Source of the DNA: Acidobacteria bacterium AH-259-O06
GTDB lineage: Bacteria; Acidobacteriota; UBA6911; RPQK01; JADFOI01
Length of the DNA stretch: 40,409 nt
Direction: 5' to 3'
Assembly: GCA_027717865.1 (NCBI GenBank)
Contig: JALLOM010000003.1
Coordinates: forward strand, 1-40,409
Shown: in pieces, positions 1-9,607 of the stretch
Layout of the letters: the number at the start of each line of letters is the position of its first letter
Numbering within the stretch: position 1 is the first letter of the stretch
Notes under the pieces: generated by a model
What the model was told of the DNA's origin: nothing
The model's database searches: none
What the model saw: the letters and a program-made list of their open reading frames with translations, nothing else
Position numbers and translations under genes: made by a program

Positions 1-2413
1 GATAGTCACCAATGTACTCGAGGGCTTTTCTGGATGGAAAGACTAGGTTGAGAGACCGGGTCAGTTTCTTAAACGCCAGCAAGTACTCGAAGCGCAGGTC
101 TTCGTCGTAGAAGAGATCGAAGAAGGCGTCATGGTCGGAGAGGTCTTCGAGGCCGCGATCCTTGAGTAGCTGCATGATGGACTTGTAGGTCCCCTCGAGC
201 TCTAGCAACTCGTCCTCAAGCGAGCCGAAGTTCTCGAGGATCTCCAGTTGCTCCTTTTCGTCATAGACGTCGATCGCTTTCTTCAGATGATGACCGATCC
301 CCACGTAGTCGATGATGAAGCCCTTGTGTTTCCCCTCGCCGCTGACTCGGTTCACCCGAGCGATAGCCTGTAGCAGGTTGTGGGCAATGATCACCTTGTC
401 TAGGTACATGACCTGCTCAATTCGGGCATCGAAGCCAGTTAACAGCATGTTGTTGACGATGATGATACCGACATCCCCTGTAATTCCCTCACCCTCTCCA
501 TCGAAGGGCAACTTGAAACTCTTGATCGTTGTCTGATGCTTCGACTTGTCCGTGTGCACCTTGATGTATGGCAGATCGTTGTGACTCCCTGAAATGATCA
601 CATCGGTCTTAAGTTTCTTGAGAGTTCCAAGGTCGAGATTTTTGTGGTTGTCTTGTTCGAGCTGGGAGATCGCGTCCGCGAGGGCGACGTCGATATGGGT
701 CTTGTAGCGAACCGCCGCCTCGCGTGAGGTTGTAACCACCTGTGCCTTGAAACCGTTCGGGAAGACGTGCTCCAGATAATGGGCGACCAAGTCCTTGGCC
801 TTGGCGGCGATGGTCTCCTGGGCTTCCAGGTAGGCATCCCGGGAGCTGTAGCCAAGGATCTCCATGCGTTGCTGGAGGTTGTAGTCGCTGAAGACGTCCT
901 CGAAGGCCGTGTCCATCCCCTTCTGGTCCGGCACCTCGGCGTCATGGGTGCGACCTTCGTAGACGATCTCGAGGGTCACACCGTCCTCGATGGACTGCCG
1001 CATGGTGTACTTGTCTATGTAGTCGCCGAAGACCTTCTCGGTCTTGTCGATGGGGGTCCCCGTGTAGCCGATGCGGGTGGCGTTGGGGATGGCCCTGTCG
1101 AGGTTCGCGCCAAGGAGGTAGTACTGCGAGCGGTGTGCCTCGTCTGTCATCACGAGGATGTGCGAGCTTATGTTCAGCTCGGGGAACGATTCGCTGAGGT
1201 CTGCCTCACGGAACTTGTGGATCATCGCCATGACGAGATCCGAGGAGTCCGTGCGGAGCAGCTCCTTCAACTTCTTGATGCTGTCAGCCACCTTGATGGT
1301 AAATCCAATGCCCTGACTGGTCTCGGTTAGCTGTTCCTCGAGCTGGGTGCGGTCGGTGACAAACACCACCTTCCAGTTGGAGAGCTGCGGATGACGGTAC
1401 ATCTCCCGCACCATGAACATCATTGTGAGCGACTTTCCCGACCCCTGGGTGTGCCAGATGATGCCGCCGCGCTCCATAGGGCTCTTGCCCGCCAGGAGCC
1501 GCGCTACCGCGAGCTTGACGGCACGGAACTGTTGGTAGCGCCCCACGATCTTGATCGTCTGTCCCTTATCGTCAGTCGAGAAGAGGGTGAAGTTGCGAAT
1601 CAGGTCCAGCAGATTGTCCCGGTCCAGCATTCCGGCGACCAGGCGCCGCTGATCGTTGGGCGAGCTCGCGCCGTGCTCCAGGTCGTCCACCGTGCGTGGG
1701 TAGGGATCCGCCCAGCGGTAGAAGTGCTTCTCGTCGTGTGTGGTGATCGTGCCGAACTTAGCCTCTTGGCGGCAGGTGGCCACGATGAATTGGTTATAGA
1801 AGAAGAGCGGAGGACTGCCCTCTCCCTTAGCCCCACGTTGCTCGCTGTAGCGCATGAGCTGGTCGATGGCCTCCGGGATAGGCTCCTTCACCTTGGGCGA
1901 CTTACACTCCACAACCACCAGCGGGATGCCGTTCAGGAAGAGCGTGATGTCGGGAATGATGTGGTGCTCCGTTCCCAGGATGCGCACCTTGAACTGGGAA
2001 ACGGCGATGAAACTGTTCTTGTCCCGATCATCGAAGTCGATAAAGCTAACCGTCGGGCTCTTCTCGCCGGTTTTGCGGTTCTCCGAGACGCTGGTGTTCT
2101 CCAGAAGCAGGTCGAGAGCGTGGCGGTTATTCTCGAGCAGGTTTGTACTCGGGAAGTTACCTGTAAGGCGCTTAACGACCTCCTCCACCTGATCGGCGTC
2201 CAGCCAGGGGTTGATCTTCTGGAGAGACTCTCGAAGGACCGGGCCGAGCACGACCTCAGTGAAGCTCTCGCGATAGCTTTCGTCAGGGTTCTGCTTCGTT
2301 TCGAGGCGGATGATTTTCCACTCGAGGTCAGCGAGTTGATCCAGGAACGGCTCCTCAACGTGGTTCTTCTCGTCGAGCTTGATGTGCTTGGGAGTCTTGT
2401 CCTGCTGAGCCAT
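1..2413 (-). CDS. hsdR: Type I restriction enzyme R subunit (HsdR), partial: C-terminus lies beyond the window start
   Basis: Manual minus-strand translation begins [38 protein letters not shown]... and contains the N-terminal nuclease-like stretch IPDITLFLNGIPLVVVECKSP, helicase motif I-like GGIIWHTQGSGKSLTM, DEAH (VMTDEAHRSQ) and GYTGTPI. Its start overlaps the hsdS stop (TGATG). Not in the ORF track, presumably because it is open at the edge. Confidence 0.95.
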   Translation of the reverse strand, partial: MAQQDKTPKHIKLDEKNHVEEPFLDQLADLEWKIIRLETKQNPDESYRESFTEVVLGPVLRESLQKINPWLDADQVEEVVKRLTGNFPSTNLLENNRHALDLLLENTSVSENRKTGEKSPTVSFIDFDDRDKNSFIAVSQFKVRILGTEHHIIPDITLFLNGIPLVVVECKSPKVKEPIPEAIDQLMRYSEQRGAKGEGSPPLFFYNQFIVATCRQEAKFGTITTHDEKHFYRWADPYPRTVDDLEHGASSPNDQRRLVAGMLDRDNLLDLIRNFTLFSTDDKGQTIKIVGRYQQFRAVKLAVARLLAGKSPMERGGIIWHTQGSGKSLTMMFMVREMYRHPQLSNWKVVFVTDRTQLEEQLTETSQGIGFTIKVADSIKKLKELLRTDSSDLVMAMIHKFREADLSESFPELNISSHILVMTDEAHRSQYYLLGANLDRAIPNATRIGYTGTPIDKTEKVFGDYIDKYTMRQSIEDGVTLEIVYEGRTHDAEVPDQKGMDTAFEDVFSDYNLQQRMEILGYSSRDAYLEAQETIAAKAKDLVAHYLEHVFPNGFKAQVVTTSREAAVRYKTHIDVALADAISQLEQDNHKNLDLGTLKKLKTDVIISGSHNDLPYIKVHTDKSKHQTTIKSFKLPFDGEGEGITGDVGIIIVNNMLLTGFDARIEQVMYLDKVIIAHNLLQAIARVNRVSGEGKHKGFIIDYVGIGHHLKKAIDVYDEKEQLEILENFGSLEDELLELEGTYKSIMQLLKDRGLEDLSDHDAFFDLFYDEDLRFEYLLAFKKLTRSLNLVFPSRKALEYIGDY

Positions 2414-3717
2414 CACCTCGCCTTGGCCCCTTGATCGACCAGCTTCGTGACCCGCACCTTGCCTGAGAGGAGGTCCTGCATCAATCCAGCCTTAAGCCTG
2501 ATCAGTTTTTCCCCCTGGCATTGCTCGGCCGCGATAGCCGCCTGCTGACTGTTCAGAATATCAGCGATTCTCTTTTGTTCGTGGTTATTTCTGGGGAACG
2601 CGATGAGGATGGTTCTAAGGTCGCCAAGCGTTATCTCAGTGAACGTCGTGCCCTTCTGCACAAGCATGAGCTGAGTGCCGACGGCAGGTGTACGCATAAA
2701 CCACAAGAGGAAGTCTGTGCGCACAGAGCTACCGGGAGAAATCTTGGCGGTCCCCTGCGTAAGGTTTGCTCCATCGATCTCTTTCGGGATGGGCAATACC
2801 TTGCCGACGGTTGCGCGGAGTGCGAATACGATGTCTCCGAAATGAACCTCCGAGCGCCGGTACGATTTGGCGATCGCCTTTGTCGTTCTCAACAATCTTG
2901 GCAGTGGCAGGGTGTCCCCAGACATGTCTCCGGTCCGTATGTATGGCACACCGCCCTCAACGTGCGGACCGGCTTGGACAATCCCGTAGGTGATGGGCTC
3001 CTTCACTAACGTGCCCAGTGGAGACGCATCCCACTTAATCGGAATCCGCCCCAGCGGCGAGTTCTTGAACTCGTGGGTCTCTTCCGAGCGGATGTTGCCG
3101 TGTTCGTCGATGCCGCGGGTGAGAAGATCCTGCAGCAGGCCGGTTTTGATGCGCTGCTGCTTCGCGATGATGGCCTCAGTCTGCTCGATGACTGTGTCGA
3201 TGGTGTCGAGGATCTTCCCTATACATTGCTGCTCTGGGAGGGGTGGCACCGGCACTTCCAAGTTCTGAATGTTGCTAAGTACAAGGCGCTTGAGAGCACT
3301 TCCCGACGTCGCGTTCTCGATCTGCTGCTGGAAATCTGATGATCTAAGGGCCTGTCCGAGGAAACGGCGATCCACACCGTGGCGGGGCCGCATGATGCAG
3401 ATTGATGATAGAGCCGTAATTGATTCCGGTTGCTCGTAAACGACGACCTTACCGATCGTTCCGTCCTTCGATAGCAGGACATCGCCTGGGTTGACCCCGC
3501 AGCCACCGGATTGCAGTTTCCGAAAGTCGGCTTCAGAGATCCTGGTGCAAGAGCCTAGGTCTACATGCCCATTCCGCAAGTCCTTCACGTTGGCGATCGC
3601 AGGGCCCGCCGGCTGCGGAGCTGGGCTCAAATGCGATCCGTCGGTCAGCCTGGAGCATATGGTGCTCAGTGGTTCCCGTTTCCAAACTTGCTCGATCCCA
3701 GGTGTCTGTTCAGACAT
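2413..3717 (-). CDS. hsdS: Type I restriction enzyme specificity subunit (HsdS)
   Basis: Two half-repeats, each with a TRD and a conserved helix ([44 protein letters not shown] and [47 protein letters not shown]). Likely start is internal Met [10 protein letters not shown]; it slightly overlaps the hsdM 3' end. Confidence 0.93.
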   Translation of the reverse strand: MSEQTPGIEQVWKREPLSTICSRLTDGSHLSPAPQPAGPAIANVKDLRNGHVDLGSCTRISEADFRKLQSGGCGVNPGDVLLSKDGTIGKVVVYEQPESITALSSICIMRPRHGVDRRFLGQALRSSDFQQQIENATSGSALKRLVLSNIQNLEVPVPPLPEQQCIGKILDTIDTVIEQTEAIIAKQQRIKTGLLQDLLTRGIDEHGNIRSEETHEFKNSPLGRIPIKWDASPLGTLVKEPITYGIVQAGPHVEGGVPYIRTGDMSGDTLPLPRLLRTTKAIAKSYRRSEVHFGDIVFALRATVGKVLPIPKEIDGANLTQGTAKISPGSSVRTDFLLWFMRTPAVGTQLMLVQKGTTFTEITLGDLRTILIAFPRNNHEQKRIADILNSQQAAIAAEQCQGEKLIRLKAGLMQDLLSGKVRVTKLVDQGAKAR

Positions 3718-6370
3718 AGGCGAGCCCCCGCATGAAGGAATCAAGCCGTGCCTCAATTTTACTACGGTCGCGTTCGAGGTCTTCCAACGTCACCTGATAC
3801 TTGTCCCACAGGTGGTCAACAGCCTGGACCAACTCGCGTTCTTGCGCGCTGAGGTATCGAGCCAGTTGCGAGACCGCTAGCTCATAAAGCCTTTTCAGGA
3901 TGAGCTGCTTGGCCTCCTCGGGCTCGAGCTCACCGCCGATCTGCATCATCAATCCGTCGATCAGGTTAAGGCGCTTTTCCAGAACGGCTTTGTCCTTGTT
4001 CAGGGCGTTGATCTTCTTCTTGTCGTCCTTGTTGCCTGGGTCGAGCTCCCCGAGCCGCAGATCCGCCTGCTGGATCAAAGCGCGGCTTTCCGCCTTCTTC
4101 TCGTCCGCGCCAATCCTCTTGAGACTTAGCTTAATCTCGAGGTCGCGCTCGGTCATCTTCAACGTGGCCTTGTGTGTCTTGATGCGTTTCTCGACGGCGG
4201 TTGTGGTGGCGAGCTGGTCCTGGTAAATCTTGCGCTCTTTGGTAGCCGATTCGCCGGCGGAGTCTTTCAAGTCATCGAGCATACTCTTCAGGTATTTCTT
4301 GATGACTGCGGCCGTGACCTTCTCATCCTCGTCGGGCTCATACTCCACCGCCTCCACCGCTTCCTGCAGTTCGGCCTGGGCTGTGCTGATCTTCCCCTCC
4401 AACGCCTCGATCGTGTCGGCGTCCGCCTGAAAGAAGGCTACAACCAGGTAGTCATCGGGAATAAGCGAGTGATGCCAGCCGGTGCTGATGATGGTCTTGA
4501 GGTCGAAACGGATGGCTTGCCACCAATTCACGAAGGCACCCGCGGACTGAAACTCGTCGAGCACACCCAAGGGCACGAGCTTGGCCTTGAGGGTACCCAG
4601 TAGCTCGCTGCGCACCTGTGGCAGGATGTTGTTAGATTCGAGCTTCGCGAAGTCGTCCCGCGCCAGTTTCCACCAGTCTTCAAGTGCCTTGTGATGCTCA
4701 GCCAGGACCTGCTGGAGCTCCGGGTTGGCCTCCAGCAGCGGCTTAATGGCGGCCTTCCCCTCGATCTGATCTTTGAAGCGCATGTAGCCCTCGCGGTCCG
4801 GCTCGAAGACCGTGCCGGGATCGACGCGGAACTGGTCGAACTCAGGCTTGCTGGCCTCGATCTCGCCTTCTGGAATCCCTCCGATGAGGTGCGCTTGGAC
4901 GTCCTCGGGCTCCGGTGTAGGCGTGTTGTCGACGTAGCGGCGGATGTTAAGGTTGTAGTCGTGGTCCTTGGCGATCTCGTGCCTTTCCACCAGGCGTGAG
5001 TACTTGAGGATTTCGCGCTTCTCGGTGAAGACGAAGTCGATCTTCTCGATGTCTTCGGGGCGAAGCTTGTTCTGGTTCTTCCCCTCGGCGAACTCCCGGT
5101 CGGCGTTGATAAAGAGGATCTTGTCCCGGAGTTCGTCGGGCTTGTTCTTGTTCACGACCAGAACGCAGGCGGGGATGCCAGTGCCATAGAAGAGCCCCGG
5201 GGGCAGGCTGATGATGGCCTCAATGATGTCGTCCTGGATGAAGAGCTCGCGGATCAGCTTCTCCTTGCCTCTGCGGAAGAGCACGCCGTGGGGCATGATC
5301 GTGGCCATGCGCCCATCGGGCTTCAGACTGGCAATCATGTGCTGGACGAACATGAGATCGGCTTTCTTGCCGGTTTCAGGGCAGAACTCCCGGAAGCGGT
5401 TGGCGAACTTCATGCTGGCGCGGCTGTAGTTCTGGGAAAAGGGCGGGTTGGCGAGCACCCGGTCGAACTTCTTGATCTGGCCCCCCTCCAGGATCAGCGG
5501 GTCCTCTAGCGTGTCTCCGTTCTCGATGCTGAAGCGGGTGATGTTGTGGAGGATCATGTTCATGTTGCAAATGGACCAGACGGTGCCATTGGAATCCTGG
5601 CCAGAGAGGGACAGGTCGTTGGGGTCCTGGCCCTGCTCTTCCACATACTGGTGCGCTTGGATGAGGAAGCCGCCCGAGCCCACGGTCGGGTCGTATATCT
5701 CCATCCCGACCTTGGGCTTCACCAGCTGGATCAGCAGTCGTACTACCTCGGCGGGGGTGTAGAACTCGCCGCCCTTCTTGCCGGCGCTGTCGGCGAAGTA
5801 CTTGATCAGATACTCGTAGGCGGCACCCAGCAGGTCGGGGAACTCGAAGTTGTCGTTAACCAGGACGAACTGCGGCTGATTGAAGTGGTCGAGAAGGTCT
5901 TTCCACTTCTGGTCCGGGATCTTGGTCTTGCCCTTGACCGCGTTGAAGTCAATGTTGTTCTTCAGTACTCCGGCCAGGGCGTCGTTCTCGTCCTCGAGGG
6001 CCGCGATGGCCTTATTGAGCATGTTGCCAATGTCGTGCTTGAGATGCTTGAGGGGCGGCACCTCCTGGCCGTTCTCGTCGGTCCAGCCTTCGTGCCAGCG
6101 GGCGCGCTTGGGTACGAAGAAGGTTTCACCATAGGAGGTCTTGTCCTCCAAAAGCTCGGCGAAGAGCTTGGGATCGTCCTTCTTGATGTGCGCGTACTGC
6201 TTCTTGACCTGCTCGCGCTTGCGGTCGAACTCGTCCGACAGGCGCTTGATGAACAGCATTCCGAAGATGAACTCCTTGAACTCGGAGGCGTCCATCTTTC
6301 CGCGGAGGATGTCGGCGGACTTAAAGAGGAAGGATTCGAGCTGGGCGAGAGTAATCTTCTCTTGGTGCAA
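3710..6370 (-). CDS. hsdM: Type I restriction-modification DNA methyltransferase subunit (HsdM) with long C-terminal coiled-coil extension
   Basis: HsdM_N-like N-terminus ([39 protein letters not shown]), [40 protein letters not shown] (motif I) and VLANPPFSQ (motif IV NPPF). 886 aa, with a charged helical C-terminal third. Confidence 0.96.
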   Translation of the reverse strand: MHQEKITLAQLESFLFKSADILRGKMDASEFKEFIFGMLFIKRLSDEFDRKREQVKKQYAHIKKDDPKLFAELLEDKTSYGETFFVPKRARWHEGWTDENGQEVPPLKHLKHDIGNMLNKAIAALEDENDALAGVLKNNIDFNAVKGKTKIPDQKWKDLLDHFNQPQFVLVNDNFEFPDLLGAAYEYLIKYFADSAGKKGGEFYTPAEVVRLLIQLVKPKVGMEIYDPTVGSGGFLIQAHQYVEEQGQDPNDLSLSGQDSNGTVWSICNMNMILHNITRFSIENGDTLEDPLILEGGQIKKFDRVLANPPFSQNYSRASMKFANRFREFCPETGKKADLMFVQHMIASLKPDGRMATIMPHGVLFRRGKEKLIRELFIQDDIIEAIISLPPGLFYGTGIPACVLVVNKNKPDELRDKILFINADREFAEGKNQNKLRPEDIEKIDFVFTEKREILKYSRLVERHEIAKDHDYNLNIRRYVDNTPTPEPEDVQAHLIGGIPEGEIEASKPEFDQFRVDPGTVFEPDREGYMRFKDQIEGKAAIKPLLEANPELQQVLAEHHKALEDWWKLARDDFAKLESNNILPQVRSELLGTLKAKLVPLGVLDEFQSAGAFVNWWQAIRFDLKTIISTGWHHSLIPDDYLVVAFFQADADTIEALEGKISTAQAELQEAVEAVEYEPDEDEKVTAAVIKKYLKSMLDDLKDSAGESATKERKIYQDQLATTTAVEKRIKTHKATLKMTERDLEIKLSLKRIGADEKKAESRALIQQADLRLGELDPGNKDDKKKINALNKDKAVLEKRLNLIDGLMMQIGGELEPEEAKQLILKRLYELAVSQLARYLSAQERELVQAVDHLWDKYQVTLEDLERDRSKIEARLDSFMRGLAYV

Positions 6371-6624
6371 TGTCTAGTCCGTTTCGTTGGATGGATTGTA
6401 CAACACGTTAATGGTCTGACCACAAGTAAGCAATGGGGACGGAGTTTTTTTTAGCTGCTACCAAATCTTTTCAAGGCTGCCCAGTTGATCGCCATCGAGA
6501 GCGAAGTCGTTTTCCCCCAGAGACTTAGGAGAAAATCGAAACTTGTGTGACTTACCGCGGCAGGGGATCTCTGCCGCTGGCGCTTTCGACACTCTCTGAC
6601 GCACGCAGCGTTGCGCCGAACATA

Positions 6625-6771
6625 TCCGAGTTTGCTTTGATGATAGGTGTGAGCATCTCGACGCTCCAAAATTGGGAACAGGGGCGACGTAAACCAGAAG
6701 GGCCCGCAAGAACACTATTGAAAGTAGCTGCTGAAAAACCCGAAGCTGTGGCGGAGGCATTGAGCTCTTAG
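6625..6771 (+). pseudogene. Truncated XRE-family HTH antitoxin-like remnant
   Basis: C-terminal part of ORF 6547..6771: NISEFALMIGVSISTLQNWEQGRRKPEGPARTLLKVAAEKPEAVAEAL matches the typical HigA/NadS-like HTH C-terminal pattern. The expected first half of the protein is absent or unrecognisable, and no toxin partner is adjacent. Confidence 0.6.
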
Positions 6772-6906
6772 ACTGAGCTTGGCCGATCCGTTATAAGCTT
6801 ACACAAGAATCTGTCCTCCCGTTTGCCTCTACTCTTGATTGGTAACTCTTGGGTAGATGTGCTGTCTGCTCCGGATCCTGGTGAGTTGTCATTTTGAGTA
6901 AACACG

Positions 6907-6970
6907 AGTGGGGGGAATCAGACCGGGCTGAATGATTGGACGCCCGAGAAACCGTCAAACTGATTCCTCC
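6907..6970. repeat. Imperfect inverted repeat with nested hairpin upstream of the methyltransferase cassette
   Basis: tggggggaatcag (6907-6919) pairs with ctgattcctccca (6958-6970), 12/13 complementary. Nested cgggc (6922-6926) / gcccg (6940-6944). Confidence 0.5.
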
Positions 6971-7182
6971 CAATCCGAAGTGTGTAGTTTGCCGTGTAGG
7001 CAGGTTATAGACTGAAGCCATTGCCCGCCTTTCCCCGGCGCTATGGCTCCATCATCGCTACACGCGAAAGCAGCTCGACCTTCCTTAGACCCGAGGCCGC
7101 GACCTTGGCAAGTCAGCACTATATGGTCCCCAGGCTGTCTTCCCGAGCGTGTATAATCCATTCAACCGATACCGGAGGCTAT

Positions 7183-8484
7183 ATGTTCCACCATTTAGGA
7201 ATAACAAGCCCAAAACTAACAAGTTGTGACGGGCGAGCCAGCTGGTTTCCCTACTACGCTGGATTCTCACCCGCCTTTGCATACAAGCTGCTCGATTCCG
7301 CACCAGGGGGACCTGGCTCCACGGTCCTTGATCCGTGGAACGGTAGCGGTACGACCTCCGCGGTAGCAAAACGCCTCGGTTATAGGGTTCTCGGTTACGA
7401 CCTGAACCCTGTGATGGTAGTCGTTGCAAAAGCACGGATGCTGAGTTCTCGCGAGATCTCTAGTCTATGGCCGATCACAATTGAATTGTTATCAGACGAA
7501 AAGACTGACAACGGGCGTCTAGGGTACGAACCGCTTTGGGACTGGTTCACACCTTCCAGTGCTGCCGGGATTCGCGCCATCGAAATGAGGCTACAGAAAC
7601 TGCTAGTCCGTTCGGGCCAGTACTCCCCACTGCGGTCGAAGGACCGGGTGGACTCATTGTCTGATTTAGCTGCATTTTTCTATACGGCGCTCTTCCGCAC
7701 TGTCCGATCACTCGTGAGGCGCTTCGTGGCTTCAAACCCTACATGGATCAAAAAACCCGGGAGCGGGCGGCGTAGAATTCGTCCTCGATATGAAACTGTT
7801 CGGGCCACATTCGCGAAAGAAGTTGCCCGAATGATTCGGAGCATGTCTGAGGATCTAATTTTCGTTCACGATTTCGAGCCTGAGCAAAACGAAGCCTCCA
7901 TCTCCGTGGCATCTTCGGAGTTGCTTCCATGTACCGCTGGTACGGTCGATCTCATCCTGTCTTCTCCACCATACTGCACAAGAATAGACTACGCTGTTGC
8001 AACAATGCCGGAACTTGCCGTTCTTGGCTACGGCAACGACCAGGGCTTTCGCAAGCTGCGGGAAAGCCTCATAGGTACATCGACGGTTCCGAAGATCGCA
8101 CCTAGGGTTTCCGATGCCTGGGGTTCTACTTGCCGAAGTTTCCTCAATAGCGTTGTGTCCCATAAATCGAAGAGCTCACATTCCTACTACTATAAGAACC
8201 ATGTCCAATACTTTAAGGCGATCTTCCGCTCAATTCGAGAAATCTCACGCGTTCTCAAGCCGGGCGGCATGTGCGTCTTAGTGGTGCAAGACTCGTATTA
8301 CAAAGAGATCCACAATGACCTCGCTGCTGTAGTTATCGAGATGGCCCAGGCGAGTCGGATGGAGTTGGAGGCTCGTGCCGATTTCTGTCAATCCAGAACC
8401 AGAGCCGGTGTGAATCCTTCTGTCAGAAAGTATCGCAGAGGCTGGAGCGCCACTGAAAGTGTTTTGTGTTTTCGTCGTGTTTAG
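7183..8484 (+). CDS. Site-specific DNA methyltransferase (SPPY motif, m4C/m6A-type amino-methyltransferase)
   Basis: Motif I TVLDPWNGSGTTSAVAKRLGYRVLGYDLNP and motif IV VDLILSSPPYCTRIDYA, with upstream WFPYYAGFSPAFAYKLLD resembling motif X. Start at MFHHLG preceded by ggaggc. Order X-I-(long insert)-IV. Confidence 0.88.
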   Translation: MFHHLGITSPKLTSCDGRASWFPYYAGFSPAFAYKLLDSAPGGPGSTVLDPWNGSGTTSAVAKRLGYRVLGYDLNPVMVVVAKARMLSSREISSLWPITIELLSDEKTDNGRLGYEPLWDWFTPSSAAGIRAIEMRLQKLLVRSGQYSPLRSKDRVDSLSDLAAFFYTALFRTVRSLVRRFVASNPTWIKKPGSGRRRIRPRYETVRATFAKEVARMIRSMSEDLIFVHDFEPEQNEASISVASSELLPCTAGTVDLILSSPPYCTRIDYAVATMPELAVLGYGNDQGFRKLRESLIGTSTVPKIAPRVSDAWGSTCRSFLNSVVSHKSKSSHSYYYKNHVQYFKAIFRSIREISRVLKPGGMCVLVVQDSYYKEIHNDLAAVVIEMAQASRMELEARADFCQSRTRAGVNPSVRKYRRGWSATESVLCFRRV

Positions 8485-8554
8485 TGCGTTGGGCGAGCTG
8501 GTATATCCTGATATTGCGGTCAATCCCGTTCGGCGAAAACCTTAAACGAAAGGT

Positions 8555-9607
8555 ATGGATATGAATTCGAAGAGCACTGGATTTACGATAGCGGAATACT
8601 GCTCGCAAATGGAAGCTGGATCCATCATTGTTAACCGCGAGTATCAAAGAAGTTCAAAGGTGTGGCCACCAGCAGCCCGCTCCTACTTAATTGACACAAT
8701 TCTAAGTTCCTTCCCCATGCCAAAGATTTCGCTCTATCAGAAGACAGACCTGCGTAGCAGGAAGACTATTAAGGAGATTGTTGATGGTCAGCAGCGCAGT
8801 CAGGCGATCTACGATTTTTTTAACAATACACTTCGTATTACTGGTCCTAGCAGATGGGCTGGCAAGAGGTTTTTGGACTTAGAAGAACCGGACCAACAGC
8901 GATTCATTGAATACCAAATAGACGCTGACCTATTTGTGGCAGCGACCGACGATGAGATCCGTCAGATGTTTCGTCGCATAAACTCTTACACCGTGCCTCT
9001 TAACCCTGAGGAGCAACGTCACGCAACCCATCAAGGCGCCTTCAAGTGGTTTGTTGTTGGCGAAACCGAAAAATATGCTTCAACATTGAAGCAAATAGGT
9101 GTTTTTAAAGAACGTGCCCTAAGTCGAATGGCCGATGCCAAGTTAATTACCGAGCTGTGTCTGGCTCTTTCGAGTGGCATGGAAACGTACTCTAAGAAAA
9201 AACTAGACAATTTCTACAGGGTCCACGAAGTTGAATTTCCGAGTCAGGAGAGGATGTCGGCCTACTTCGCGACAGGATTCGGCGTTATCTCCGAATGGCA
9301 CGATTTGCACGGAGGAGCGTTGATGAAACCCGCTAATCTTTACTCTCTTTTTCTCGCTGTCATTCACATGCGGGAGCCAATCAGCGTCTTCGAGTCAGTG
9401 TTCTCTGCCAGTTCGTTTGTGAGGGGTTCGGAGGAAATACTGTTGGCCAATTTGACTGCACTCTCTGCGGCGCTGGAAGCCGACTCAGCACCGCTTTCGT
9501 TTCGCGGATTCTTCGATGCGTCGGATCAAGCAACAAACACCAAAAGGAATCGTGAGACTCGATTTCGATGGTTGTGTCGAGCACATGGCTCCGAACTTAT
9601 CGAATGA
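8555..9607 (+). CDS. DUF262 (ParB/GmrSD-N-like) domain protein
   Basis: NREYQRSSKVWPPAARSYLIDTILSSFPMPKISLYQ...IKEIVDGQQRSQAIYDFFN is the DUF262 signature (DGQQR). No obvious C-terminal DUF1524 HNH motif. Confidence 0.85.
   Translation: MDMNSKSTGFTIAEYCSQMEAGSIIVNREYQRSSKVWPPAARSYLIDTILSSFPMPKISLYQKTDLRSRKTIKEIVDGQQRSQAIYDFFNNTLRITGPSRWAGKRFLDLEEPDQQRFIEYQIDADLFVAATDDEIRQMFRRINSYTVPLNPEEQRHATHQGAFKWFVVGETEKYASTLKQIGVFKERALSRMADAKLITELCLALSSGMETYSKKKLDNFYRVHEVEFPSQERMSAYFATGFGVISEWHDLHGGALMKPANLYSLFLAVIHMREPISVFESVFSASSFVRGSEEILLANLTALSAALEADSAPLSFRGFFDASDQATNTKRNRETRFRWLCRAHGSELIE

Noticed and set aside
767-1330. 187-aa plus-strand ORF
   Set aside because: Antisense shadow of the hsdR helicase region.
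1391-2434. 347-aa plus-strand ORF
   Set aside because: Antisense shadow of hsdR; the minus strand encodes a clear HsdR N-terminus through this interval.
5546-6454. 302-aa plus-strand ORF
   Set aside because: Antisense to hsdM; repetitive Leu/Val/Glu-rich composition is a mirror of the HsdM codons, no domain signature.
7021-7182. N-terminal 54 aa of ORF 7021..8484
   Set aside because: Non-conserved-looking upstream reading; ATG at 7183 has a good Shine-Dalgarno-like ggagg and starts the recognisable domain.
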